Assembly (NCBI RefSeq): GCF_037975245.1
Contig: NC_092573.1
Location: 24,021,265-24,085,264 of the forward strand
Direction: 5' to 3'
Length of the DNA stretch: 64,000 nucleotides
DNA from: Apostichopus japonicus
Lineage: Eukaryota; Echinodermata; Holothuroidea; Aspidochirotida; Stichopodidae
The position numbers were made by a program, and so were the translations under genes. The notes under the pieces were generated by a model, which did no database searches, had not been told where the DNA came from, and saw nothing but the letters and a program-made list of their open reading frames with translations. How positions within the stretch are numbered: position 1 is the first letter of the stretch; every line of letters starts with the position of its first letter. Positions 1 through 12,709 of the stretch are shown here, one piece after another.

Positions 1-2827
1 TGGCACTTCTAAATGGGTTTATCCAGATCCTACATGTATTTTTTTTTGCTATTTATATTATTTTACTGAGTCTTAGACAAATTAAACTTTCAAGTTGATG
101 ATCGATTTTAGCCTTCTTTAAATTAATGATGACAGATCTGAGTGATCATTTTTGGCTCCCATTATTCTAAAATAAATCTCACCCTCACTGCATTTCCAAA
201 TATATAAAAAAGTTCATGGATTAAATTGGATAAATGTGTAAGCTACACAAAAGAACTGGAAAATGACTGCACTATTCAAGCTAAGATAACCATAAGTCCC
301 CAAATTCCATTCACCATCTCTGAAGTAAATGTGCCCAAAATGTACTGTCTTGGGAAATTCATTAAATTTCTGAAAGGCCCCTCATCAATATTACAGAAGT
401 TTATACCAGTTTGGCCTTCTGTTCGTCGAAATGGTTTGAATGTGAGATGTGATTCTTAACAACTTCAAAACCATAAAATTCTTTTATGATACACAGAAAA
501 AAGACGAGGGTTCCTTCAGTAATGTCATATGCTGTATTTCACATGAAAAATACTATTTTTACACCTAGAAATAAAGTAGTAGATTAACCTTAAATAACAA
601 CAATAATGGTCAAGTTATTTGCCTCTGTAAAACGACTTGTAGGATGGGACATACCTTCCCTTAGAGCCCTCCCATAGGGTGGAAATAGGCAAACATCTGT
701 ATCCCCCCCCCCCCAAATAAAAATTTAAGTGCCTACATATACAGTGGGGTGAATTACAAGAGGATACTGGAAATTTGCCATAATTTAACAATTTTAAATG
801 TTGAAGAGGAATTTTAGCACAGTTAACTTCAAAGGACATCAGTATTACCCCCAAAGTTAAGCATGCTAAAAGTTTTCAAAGTAACTCCCTGGAGTTTACA
901 CTCCAAATGATTCACATTTGTTGGGGTGGATTCAATGAAACATTTAAATGTCGAACTGAGGCAAAATGCTTTGATGGTAGCTGCAAAAATGTTGTTTATT
1001 GAAATATGAGCTGCTGTGACCATTATCGACTTTCTAGCAAATTTGGGGACAATACAGATTGTAAAGAGGCAAAAATATAGTTTCCGCAGGTCTGCAACAC
1101 TGCTTGCCTATAACGACTTTTTATTTCATTTCTTTTACTTCTTCATCAGTCTACACTTCTGACATGATAGACCAACTATAATTTGAGGTTTTACTCTAAT
1201 TATTATACTAAACACGCTTTTCGTGGTCTATTCAAAGCAGAAACGTTAGACTCAATATATTGACTTGTGCACCTCCAAGCTTGGTGATCTGGATGGGAGT
1301 TGTAACTTTGGTATGCTGCTCCATTGCGCAATCTTCTAGTAATTGGTCATATGATGCAATCACATTTCTGTTGATCACATGAACTGTTCGTCGCACTTAT
1401 CGGTAGCGTTCCGCATGAAAGATTGTAGTTACACTGGACTTATAGCAACATGATCGTGGTTGAGCACATCACCCAGAGAAGTTGAAGTGTTTTTACCTAG
1501 TGCAGTCTTATGTTCGCTTCTTTGGACGCCAGAGTCTTGTTACTGAAGGTGTAACTGAGGATTAAGGAGACGGCTGACTCCCACTCACCAGTTCTTTCCG
1601 TAAGTTCCCATTGCCAAAACGAAAATTGATGAAATGTTTATGAGTGAAATGGTCACTTTGTCAGTACCAGCTTGACGTGTGCAATAAATTACGTGAGACT
1701 TAGTCTCTTCTTTAACTTAAACCTAAGTTCATTCATATTACTAAGGTCATCGCATGTCCAAAGGAATATTAGGGCTAGGCCTAGGCCCACACTATGGAGG
1801 CTCTGTGTAATTATAAGACGTTCGAGAAACTAAGAGAACCGTTAGACCTGGCCTAATTTCTATGACCCTGTCATTCATTAATTAATTAATAAGTAAATAT
1901 AAAAGTTCTGAGAAAATTAGTGAATTAGCAATTATGGTTCACTTGGGGCTATAGGTAAGATTACCACATTTCTTTTTTGAAAAGTGGCACCATGTTGTAT
2001 TTAGCTGAGTTCAGCAGTAGTCTAAGGGACAAACTAAAACGAATGACAGCGAATGACAATTGACTTTGTACAGGGTTAATTATCATTTGCGAATGACAAC
2101 GAAGGACAGTGTTGAGTGGAGATAGAATGATTAACGGAGTGGAGTAAATGCGGTTATTGGTTTTCTGCGCAAAAATTATTTGAGGAAAATCGCATGTTAC
2201 GTGGTTGCAGGGTTTTGGTGTAATTTACGGATAGAAACCACAGGGAAAGTTTTTGTGTGTGAGAATATGCTTGAGTGCTGTGCTTTTTACCTCTGTAGAT
2301 TTATATAGAAATATATCCGTTTCAAGATTATATTATTGTTAGTTTCTAACAATTAATATGGAAAAATGACGTTAAATTTTTTTTTTTAAATCAGACTTAC
2401 AATTTCGCTTACTATAAGGTGCGTTTTTATCTTGTCCGTACTTTACTGGATCTAGATACCCACGAAATCTGAACTGTGATATCCGGTTGAAGCAAATGTC
2501 TGTGCTGTCATTACTGTCATTTGTTTTAGTCAAAGCAATTTTTTAGTGTGTACAACATATTGTCATTCTTTATGTGTAACGCAATTGTCATTCGTTTTAG
2601 TAACACCCGTAGTCTAGCCTAGGCCCAATATATGCCTTATTGATATTATTACTAGTATTTACATTGCAAAATAGAGGAACGTTAGTGTTAGTACGTTTGC
2701 CAATGTGTTACCATGTTACATTTTTTCCCTGCCCATGCAGCTTGTGGGGCTAGTAATATGCAGCTACCATCAATCGTACTTGTGTACAGTTGGAAAAGGT
2801 TGTGTCATGCTTCCCAAACAGTCACTA
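1..2827. other. Gene-free stretch
   Basis: No supported gene is seen. Reading frames are short and lack splice logic or recognisable motifs. The stretch has a poly-C run near 706 and several short GAATGACA-like repeats at about 2,040-2,110. A palindromic TAGGCCTAGGCC-type motif near 1,775 recurs near 2,613, 47,105, 47,170 and 48,053. Confidence 0.5.
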
Positions 2828-5006
2828 TATAGTGAAGGCTTCGTAATTGACGCACCTTCGTAATTGACGCACCTTCAAGTATAGTCAGTATTGCAAAGTT
2901 CGGAACACTGCGAAGTTCGGACACCCCTAAGAAATACACGATTTCACCATGACAACCTATAGCAACAGCCAATTTCACGAAAAACTACGAAGCTACAGAT
3001 ACTTTCTCTCCAAAATGACCTGTGTGCAAGTGAAGCGAACCGCGGATGGCGGGGGAAATTACCGGTTGGGGTTCCTTCGCTTCGAACTCATAAGTTATCA
3101 ATGAGGAGGCAAGAGTGTTCTTGCGTTGAAACAACGGCTGACTTTTATTACAAAACTCTAACAATATGACAATGAAAATATACAAATGAACAAATCATGA
3201 TACATGACAGTATATAAAATGGCTCTGTATAATAAATGGCTCAACGGACTCTTCACTATCTTACTAAACTATCCTTACTCGGGGGAAAACCTACACTCGT
3301 TCTGTGAAATATGCTCTGTACCATAAATACTCAATGATATCACCCTGCAATACGACATAGCACTCGTACAATACAGTATAAAAATGTATAAAGCGTATAA
3401 GTAACAATGTAAAATGAACATTATGAAATAATCTGCATAAATAATATTAAACGTTTGCCAACAGGCGAGGAATTTAACACCTTCGTAATGGCCAGCCTAG
3501 GGCAACTAATGCCGCTGCAACTCATTATAGGCCTTTTCACCTTACTGTTCCTTGACAGCAGGAATTTCCACCTCCTGAACCCACAAACTCTCAAGAGACT
3601 TGGCACTCCATAGCTATCCATAAAGGCTAAGATTAGAAGGACAAGCTCTTGAGACAACTCTATAGTGACCAACAGTAACAATATGTTCAAAATACAAAAT
3701 ACGAATACGTACACTCTTTACACCGCGAGCAGTACAATACTGAAATATGGGTACAATAAAATAAATAAACCTCCAATACAACTCAACTGTCAATACAGTA
3801 CAATACACTTTCAATACAACGCAATACAGTACAATAACTTTCTGGATATAACCTCAACCTAACCGGTACTGTCACTCTACAGTATAAAGGTACACAATAC
3901 TACTAGCACCCATGTGCTTAACGATAAACAACACACTGATCTACACAGTGTACACAACGTACGCTATAAACCCATAGGACCAAGGTCCAAATACACAACC
4001 TAACATACGTACTTTGTACAGTGAAGTACAACCTAGCCAGAGGGGCAACAATTACAACTTCAATTAATTAACAATAAGGGTACGTACGGCAGTATAAAAC
4101 AATAATAATATGTATTACTTAATCCCTTACTATACTGGAGTCAGCTCGCTCGCGAATAACAAGACGAAAGAGACTCTTCGCTCGCGGTACAGGAAGCTCG
4201 CGGACATCAAGAATACGGCCATGGAGACTCCGTCACGCTAGTCGGCTCGCTATGGTATACAGTACATCCGCCATCTTGGGAAACCAGTGGCTTCGAGACA
4301 GAAGCCGAACCATCCAAAAACCTGAGGCATCCTGCCTCTGAGAAGGGTGACATCTCCTCTCGGACTCCAGATAATAAGGATACAGGTAAACTCTGGGCTA
4401 TTGACGACCCAAGATTAATGAATATTGACAAATTATGAAAGGGATAACGAGGCGATGCCCCGGAGCTCTGCAGGGACGATGCTCGCCATACAACACCGTG
4501 TACAGAACTGAAGAAACACGTGTATACAACTAACGCTACAAACTGACTATTACGGCATATTACATAATACATGCAAATACAACGGGTGCACACTACAAAA
4601 TTTCACTTCACTACACAAGTAAGTACTTACATATTTGTCAATCAAATGACGGAGATCTATGAAGTGTGTTATAATTACTGAAAGAGCAACTGCGCCACCA
4701 ATTTTATCACCAGCGCCACACTGTGGGCCGGGTGTCCGAACTTTGCAATACTCTAGCAAAGAAATACCAGTTCCACAATCACGAAGAATCTTCTTGGAAT
4801 CAACGTGAAAACAGTTTGCAGGAAAGAAAGTTTGGCCGTGTATCGTAATATAACACACTTCTCCCACCTTATCAAGTATATTTTCAGGTGATTTATACCA
4901 GAAGATATAGTTTTGGGGTGTTTTAAGGCTTAGGTGTCCGAACTTCGAAGTGTCCATGTTACTACTGTACTAGCAACGATACAGCAGGCAACCTAAGATT
5001 TTTGCA
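2828..5006 (+). repeat. Short dispersed repeat, interrupted by a ~2.1 kb insertion
   Basis: The left part (2,828-2,883) carries two tandem copies of a ~20-bp unit ending in ATTGACGCACC. The right part (about 4,972-5,006) carries GATACAGCAGGCAACCTAA followed by a T-run and GCA. The same two parts lie directly next to each other, in inverse orientation, at 46,649-46,742. That copy is therefore an uninterrupted version, and this one was split by an insertion. The left part matches the other copy with about four differences over ~53 bp. Confidence 0.75.
2884..4968. mobile_element. ~2.1 kb insertion, probable non-autonomous DNA transposon
   Basis: Boundaries come from comparison with the uninterrupted repeat copy at 46,649-46,742. 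Both ends carry copies of a motif in opposite orientation. GCAAAGTTCGGA is at 2,892-2,903 and GAAGTTCGGACACC at 2,912-2,925. The reverse complements are at 4,731-4,752 and 4,930-4,950. A TA dinucleotide at each junction (2,880-2,881 and 4,968-4,969) could be the target duplication. No transposase is visible. The interior is AT-rich with many ACAATAC-like words and a CG-richer patch at about 4,140-4,260. A minus-strand AATAAA near 3,148 could mark a further nested element. The exact ends and the superfamily are inferred. Confidence 0.55.
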
Positions 5007-5489
5007 GTCAAGCAAAGTTACATATTTGATGAGTTTTAATTCATTTCAGGTTTATGCTGATCAAATTGTGTTTTTTGAAGCTTTAATCAAATCCTTAAGT
5101 GCATCAATTATGGGCCCACCATGCTACTATATTGTTGTGTACTACATTGGTACTTCTTCAGTTTGGGTATCATACGTAACAACAGTGACATTGTTGAACA
5201 ACTCAAAGACTTTTAAAAAGTTGAGACAATTTAAATTGCTGTGACTGCAATATATATCTATGTTGCAAATCGTTACAATTAACTGAGGAATTATATGGTA
5301 ATCCTGTGTACATGCACTAGAAGACCTTTACCGCCAGACTGCCAAGTTCTTTGTTTGCATGGCAAGTCAAAAGAAAGCAGTGCTGGAAATGTGCAGAAAA
5401 CATGAGTTTTCAGATAAAGCCATTATATTCCATTTCGATGACTTGCATTACATATTTTACTGACGCTCAAAGCTGAAGCTCAGTTTAGC

Positions 5490-6119
5490 GGATGACTGCA
5501 TCTATTGCGCAATCATCTGTGATGCCTCAATGCCTCAAAGAAGCTTTCTGATTGGTTGACAACCAGCCATGTGTCAAGTTGCCAAACACACAGTGTGCAA
5601 CATTTCGTTCCTAAAATCTGCTTGTTGTGAGTGGTAAGAACTCTTGTTAGTTCAAGTAATGTCACACTAGTACTGTATGTGTGAATTAGCGAATGTTCAG
5701 GTACTTTGCCCAGAAGTGTCCATCAGAGGTTCCTCAAAGGAATTCTCAGTGATTTTCAGAGACAGCAGCTTGTCAAGTTTTTGGGTCTAACTAGAGAGTA
5801 CCGATATGTCAGCGCCCTATTTTAATTTAGGGTGTGGCTGGAGAGATAGTCCCATTGGACAATAAATCAAACTGTCTTTGTTTTTCTTTATTTTGCACCA
5901 AATGCAATGAGCACCGACCACCTCAGAATTGAGATCACCTGTGTACAGTAGTTGTGATGGAGTTGCCCAATCACAGATTACCAATCTTAAATAACATCCT
6001 GTCATGTGCACTATTATCTGCATATCAATTCAACTTAAAACGAAAAACACAACAGCTGTTGGTGTACATGAAGGCCATGGATGACATCACAGATGATTGC
6101 GCAATAGATGCACTCATCC
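5490..6119. repeat. Inverted-repeat pair (35-bp arms), element remnant
   Basis: The left arm at 5,490-5,524 and the right arm at 6,085-6,119 are reverse complements with one mismatch in 35. Both contain ATTGCGCAAT. The 560-bp interior has no convincing coding frame. This looks like a decayed DNA transposon or foldback repeat. A related ATTGCGCAATC word occurs near 1,323. Target duplications were not identified. Confidence 0.6.
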
Positions 6120-6627
6120 AGATAAAGTGGATTAAATGTAATATTTTCAACGGAACGAGCTGTTATAATTAAAGCTGGGAGTCAGATCAATGTGCTACAT
6201 TTCACAAGCTCTGTGTTTTAAATGTTTTTGTACTTCTCAGCCTCCCTTATCTCTCTTTTGAGTTCTTTCTTAATTTAAGCCCGACAAGCAGTTTGGTAGG
6301 TAACAATTCGTAATTGTTTTCTAGCATATTGGCCTAGAGCAGTAAGAAGATTGAATTCTTCTGGTTCGCAGTAACATTCTTTCGTTTTGCTTACACATGA
6401 CCCAGACAACCATACATTCAGTTTACCCCATTCAATCATTGCTTTCAAAACAGTCATAACTAAAAACAATTTCTTGATAGTTTGGAGAAAAGAAAAAGTT
6501 GTACATATTGAAAAGTGAATCCATTTTATTGCAAGAGTGCTGCTGTAGAATATAATTTAGTACAGGAAGACATTTAATTTCAACCGACTTTGGAACTACT
6601 GTACATAGTTTACTACTAGTGTTCAGA

Positions 6628-7028
6628 CAGTGGCGGAGCGTCCATACAGTCAGGTGGGGCGGATGCTCCCCCTGACGGACTCAAATGGACTGCTGGCGCC
6701 CTTTGCAGCTTTCTACCACTTTTTACTTATTCGCGATTATTGACTTTTTTTATTGCGCTCTCATCTACCTATTGACATTTGTCACATTTTGTTGGTGTAA
6801 TTTTCTGACAAAATGGCTCCGGATGACACCTATTTATTTTTCGTTTATCTGCAAATTAGCAAGGCCCGGAAAGGGTCATTTCCGGCGATCTTGGGAGTAT
6901 CATTACTCAAAAGACTTTTGTATGCTCCGCGCCAACCTGTGGTGGCGCTCCGCTTAGAAAGTGTCGAAAGCGCCCCTACAGGCAATTCTAACCCCCCCCC
7001 CTGACCAATACCCCTAGCTCCGCCACTG
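6628..7028. mobile_element. hAT-type non-autonomous transposon (401 bp) with 8-bp target duplication
   Basis: The ends are CAGTGGCGGAGC at 6,628-6,639 and its perfect reverse complement at 7,017-7,028. Subterminal sequences also correspond, a GTCAGG followed by a G-run on both sides. The element is flanked by a perfect 8-bp direct repeat, TGTTCAGA, at 6,620-6,627 and 7,029-7,036. An 8-bp target duplication with CAGTG-like termini is the established signature of the hAT superfamily. The interior is too short for a transposase, so it must be mobilised in trans. The perfect duplication suggests a fairly recent insertion. Confidence 0.85.
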
Positions 7029-7036
7029 TGTTCAGA

Positions 7037-8862
7037 CTTCATACTTTTCTTTTGCTTTCGCATAGTTACCATTCCCTACACTGCATGTACAGTACTGGAG
7101 TGAGATACCAATGTTAAATGTTTAGCTTTTTAGGTACAGTAGAGTGTGTGTCTGTCACTATTATTTGATGTTGCGTATTCTATCTTTTGTGTTTGCCACA
7201 GAAGCTGAAGTCACTCAAGTGTAGGCCTGCTATTGATGTTGCTATTATTTACATGCTCTCCTTTATATCTATATTTACAATGCAAATATTACGTCTGTGT
7301 TGATAAACCTGTTCAAGTGGTTTTGTGTCAGGGTATGTACACAATGGCAAGAACGGCATAAATGTTAAAACTTGGGCTCACTTTTGTTAGATGGTATACC
7401 TTAGGCTTATAGTGCTTACAATGTCATATTATAGTGTTGAAACTGTATGCTAGTGTGAATGAAGAGATTGCAACTCCCAGAAGAGAAGAAAATCACTGTA
7501 TGAGACATTCAATGGTCTTTCAATGTGTGTAAGCTCGAGTGCAAAACATTTTGTCGGTAGCCTGTTCCTTATCGGATGGCACACACATTGCCACAAGCGA
7601 ACCGCTGTAAAGTTTGGCTAGCAAGATTAATCTTGAAGCCGCAATCACGAGGCTCGTATGTAAACAAACTTGATAGGGCTACACTGTAGTGAGAAATATG
7701 TTAACGTTAGACTGACCATGCACTAGTATGTGTTCAAATGCTGAATTTCTCTCATGCTCAGTGTGACCATTCTTTTGATTTATTGGAAAACAAACCAAGG
7801 AAAGTTCATTTCTGACTCTTGTAGTGAATAAAAGGGCTCCTACTTTGTTCAATGTGATTTTGGGATTTTTTTTAAACTAGCCTACGTTTGGGATTATAAG
7901 GCCCTAGTATAATTATTGTGCCAGAGGGAACACGTTCATACTGCATATATATACTGTATCATACCCGCCAACTTTGTGATCTTGTGAATTGCTTTTGGCC
8001 AGTTTGTGAAACATTTATTCCGATATTGGGAAACATTCGACAGAAAATAGCCTCCATTGCCCAGTTTATTATCATTCCTGTTTCAGGAGCAACATTCATG
8101 ATTGCTTTTGATTGCTTGCTGGTTGAACGATATAGACCTTGTGGAGGAGCTGAAACCGTTGCAAAATTCCATACCCCCATTACATTCCTGGTGACATTAT
8201 CAAGAAACACAAAGACTTTATTTTATCTATTTAGGGTCATGACACTAAAATAACAGTTATGCGGACATGAAAGTCACATCCAGCGCCGCTCTGAACAGTA
8301 CACTACAATTGCAAGTCATCCTAGTGACGTCATTCACTGACCTGAGTGCTGTTCAAGGTCATTGCAGCGTTTGTAAATTCCTAGATTTGTATCAGTTTAC
8401 AGAGACGGAAAAAAATGACGTTTCAATTTCCTTTTTCATAACTTCCTGGTGTGCTATTTGAGAATTTCAAAAAGTATGTTGTTTGATAGTACTGTAAACT
8501 ACACTCTGTGTAAAAATTGTGAGGTTTTTTTTCTTCCTGTCAGTATTGTTCTACTTTAAGAAATGAATTATAGTCAAATAGTAGGGACTGTGGTGCTCCT
8601 CCACACCCTCCCCAGCCCCATGCATTCTAGTGTGAATGAAGAGATATTCCAAACTCCCAGAAATCTTGACGTTCTTCAAAGTAAAGGGGAAACTTACAGT
8701 GAGCAAGGATTTAGTTGAACAGTGAGGTCAGCAATTTGGATAAAAAGTATGTGAAAGTTTGGTTCATAGTGACAATGATCCTAAGGGATACAGCTACAAT
8801 ATGTACAGTAAGTAGATGTGAACACTATTTATGACCTAACCAGGAAGACAGACACTCAAACT
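7037..8862. other. Gene-free stretch with a 40-bp direct repeat
   Basis: A fragment beginning CTAGTGTGAATGAAGAGAT occurs at about 7,452-7,491 and again at about 8,627-8,668, the second with a small insertion. An open frame at 7,918-8,250 (+) of 111 codons has no recognisable motif and I do not treat it as a gene. No other structure is supported. Confidence 0.45.
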
Positions 8863-9250
8863 AAGTACCGTATCGTAGAAGTTAACCATTCTCTGTGTAG
8901 ATTTATTGCAGTAGAATATCAGTACTAAGTATGTACAGTATATTGCGTATTGAATCATGTGTATTAAATGGATATGAAGAACTGTAACAAGTACTGTATC
9001 ATAGAAGTTAACCATTCTCTGTCTAGATTTTATTGCAGTAGAATATACAATATATATACCAGTGCTAAGTAATGTACAGTATGCGGCATATTGAATCATG
9101 TGTGTTTAATGGAATGAAGAACTGTAACAAGTACCCTATCGTAGAAGTTAACCATTCTCTGTCTAGATTTTATCGCAGTAGAATAGAATATAATATACCA
9201 GAGCTTAATATGTATAGTACAGTATATATGTGTAATGGAATGAAAAATTG
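8863..9250. repeat. Three-copy tandem minisatellite, unit ~120-140 bp
   Basis: Copies start at about 8,863, 8,989 and 9,129, each with AAGTACYNTATC then TAGAAGTTAACCATTCTCTG and a shared TTGAATCATGTGT segment (weaker in copy 3). Unit lengths differ by small indels in AT-rich stretches, so the copies have diverged. It lies about 470 bp before the MFSD12 start codon. Confidence 0.8.
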
Positions 9251-9716
9251 AAAATGATCCTGATACTTTGCTGCAAAATGATGATCATTTTAGCCTTTTT
9301 TTCCCTTTTTTTTCATGTCCATCAGAAGGCATCTGTACACTGAATAAAAGCTACAGTATTACCACATTGAAAAGTCTTTAACAAGCATGTTGCATAGTAC
9401 ACTGATTTGGTTCTCCCTTCCAACTGTTTCAATTCCTACTGGATTAATACACCTACACCTACAGTTGTATGCGTGGTACTGTGGTGTCCTTTCTTCCAAG
9501 AAGAAACCAATCCAGACATGCACTGGTAATTCTTCTTGTTTCCCTTCATTTAGCTTGAAATGAATTGTATTGTCTTGTCCAATTGCATTGTATTGTATTG
9601 TACTTCCTCTCTCTATTCCACAGTGGTAGATATGTGTGGCGTTCTGGAAGGCTAAATATTTTAACCAGAGTGCACAGCAGTAACAGCTGTGTGTCATCAG
9701 CTAAAAGGAGATTAAA

Positions 9717-9868
9717 ATGGAGAACCAACCACTCTTAAAAGACTCACGGACGCGGATGCCACTTGTTCGTCGCTTTACATATGGGGTCGGACACATCCTC
9801 AACGATCTTTGTGCGTCCATGTGGTTCACCTACCTGGTGGTTTACTTTCATAGGGTGTTGGAGTTTGA
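9717..9868 (+). CDS. MFSD12: MFSD12 exon 1
   Basis: It encodes the cytoplasmic N-terminus with ENQPLL, the family-typical [14 protein letters not shown] and the first membrane segment [13 protein letters not shown]. The donor is GTGAGT and the exon ends in phase 2. Confidence 0.9.
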
Positions 9869-12669
9869 GTGAGTACAATATGTAGATATATTTCCTGATG
9901 GATTGAGAATTCAACTGTTCAACATTGTAATGGTTTCATGGGAGAGTGGAGGTAAGGGAAGGGGGGTGGGGGGAGTTTGGTGGGGTGGTTCTAATTAAGG
10001 ACAAAAAAAATAGGGGGTAGGGTAGGGAAATGACAAATCTTGCAAGCCATTGGAACCAAGTGTGTGAGAAATTCATGACCCTTGCATGAATCACTGTGCC
10101 AAAGAAAATGGAGAAATACAATAATACTAAATTAAGAGTAGGAAAAACAAATGGAAAACCTATGAAAAAGCAGAGGGTTTAAAGAACAAGCTCAAATAAA
10201 TAAAAATGATCAGCAAAAAGCGATTGACTTTTCATTTTTAAGTTCCAGGAGTATCAGGAATGGTTCTGAATTCCAGGTAAATATTTCAGGTTTCAACCCT
10301 TCTGCAGGGTAGGGACTTCCTCTGATGGCTAAGTATTGAAGATAACTGTTACTAATTAAAACTTCAGCCTTGGTGGCAACTGTCATAAGTGTGAACTGTG
10401 AACATAGCTAACAGAGAGGGCAGTGGAGAGCCACTGTAAGCATGAAATTCTCCTTAAAAGCTAAAATGATTCTCTTTCAAGGCTTCCATCATGGATGTTA
10501 AAAGCTGACAAACATCCCATTGGTCTACATAGCTAATTTTGCTACAGTAATTTAAGAACAACTTTATAAATGTAGGTTTACTGCAATATAGTGCAATGAT
10601 AACTGTACCAGCAAAGAGCAACAGCTCTTTATAAACTGACAGGGAAAAATTCTAAGTCATTAATTTGGTTTGTAATTGTCCACTTCATATTTCTTGTCAA
10701 TTCAACTTCTGTAGTACTTTCAACGTAAATTGGTTTTAATCTGTATTTGAACCATAAAATGGGAAGGTACGACCTCCACAGAGCCATAAAGTATATATAG
10801 CTTCTTTTGCAGTTTTATGGGATTTTTCCCCCTAATTTGCAAAGTACAAAGTACGGTACTTTTTATTACCAAGGATTTACCTCTGTGGTGATACTTGCTG
10901 TATCTCACCCATCCATTAAATTGTCATTTTGTTTAACAGGGTAGTAGTGGGGTGTGAAACCCTATGCCCTATGACCAACATCTCTGAACCAAGGTTTCTT
11001 TGTCTGTAATGATGCATTAGGGTATATATCAAACAATTTAAGCTCCTATATGCCTTGGCTTAGGGTCAGTAACTTTTTTATGGCCGTTGCTATAGCAACC
11101 ACCCAAAAACAGTGAAAATTATTTGTAACTTCTGAAATAATAAAAGAAAACTAGTGATTTTGGTGTCAAAACATAGGTAATTGTTGGTATTGATTTGACC
11201 CTTAAGCCCACGTCTAGGTCGTATGTGACCCACCTCTTTCCCTGGTCACGCGCAACTCAAACTCTATAGAGAGAATCATTATGAACAGCTGCCCCAAACA
11301 CCTACAAAAATAGTTTTGAAAATACCATGTTTCTAGAGTGTTCCATTGCATCACATCTACAGTATATACTAGAGTAAGACTTGAACATGTCTAAAAAACT
11401 TCACAGAGCCAATAGTACTTTGAATTTTTAATAAGTACTATTTCTTTTCCCTCATTACTCAGTATTTTGCTGTTACTATTGGGAATATTGATTAATGTTA
11501 GTTTCTAACATTATCCAATTCTGTCAAATTGCATGATATCTATAACAGTACTACATTCAAGTTAACAGACTTTATGTGCACAGTTTGGGTACCTCTAGTC
11601 TTACTTCCTAGCACCTTTGGCTTACCTGTCTCATCTATACATATGCACCCTGATCTACCTAGCTAATACAAAAAAACTTGTAATGTAATTTAACAGTTAT
11701 AATTACACTTTATATGGCCTTCATTTTAATTTGGATTTTTGCATAGATTTTGCACTGTCAGATTTGAAAGTTTTGTCGATCAGAGAATACAGTAGTAGTG
11801 AAGAGGCAATTTGTATACTGTAGACAAAAACTGCTATGCGGGGTATTCATTTGTGATATTGCTCGACATTATGCACATGTGATGAATTATTTCCTCTAGC
11901 ATGTCGTTTGTTCATGCTTAAATCGATCGACAAATGGAGGAAAATGCTCAGGACTCATAAACTATCTAAGATTAATTTGAAGTAAAGTTTATATTTCCAT
12001 TTCCTGTCACTCATCAGTTTGTTTATTTTCTTTTTGATGGGGAATTTATTAATCACATTCTGTTTTCTTTGTTTGTTTATGTCCGGAATTAATTGTCAGT
12101 TTATTTAGTCTTTTTTTTGGCAAGTTTCAAATAATTCTGTCAGTTTCAAAGGTTAACATGGTGGATTTTTGTGTTTTATCTTCCTGGTAGCAATGCATTT
12201 GCAGGATATGTTATGATGACCGGGCAGGTGTTTGATGCTATCAGCACTCCTCTCGTGGGATACGAATCGGACGTATCCAAGGGATGTTTCAAATACGGCA
12301 GGCGGAAAAGTTGGCATTTGATGGGTGAGACGAATCCCCATAATTGTTATGTGATCACTTTAGGTCACCATCATAATTTCTGTATGTTAAAAATCATAAG
12401 AAGAGTCTGCCATCAGTGCAGGTTATACAATTAAGACCAAGTGAATTGGGAAGTGGCAGGTAATGGGGGATGGGGAAGGGGAGGGGGTTGATGGTAAGGA
12501 TTGGGTACTCTACCTCTGCTCTGCTGTTTTTGTTTTGTAGTGCTACACATGGTAATACCTTTCAAAAAGTATCCTTTAAAACATGACATTTTGGAGGAGG
12601 AATCTAAGCAAGAGACAGTTTGGACAATTATAACTGACTAATATTAATACAGGTTAACTTTTAAATTTT

Positions 12670-12709
<40 letters not shown>

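Noticed and set aside
2985-4100. Possible solo LTR inside the 2.1 kb insertion
   Set aside because: A minus-strand AATAAA near 3,148 is suggestive, but no TG...CA ends with a target duplication could be found.
4207-4957. Two minus-strand open frames of 128 and 135 codons
   Set aside because: They lie inside the ~2.1 kb insertion, show no motif and have no splice or codon support.
7918-8253. Plus-strand open frame of 111 codons
   Set aside because: No recognisable domain, no partner exons and an overlapping antisense frame of similar quality.
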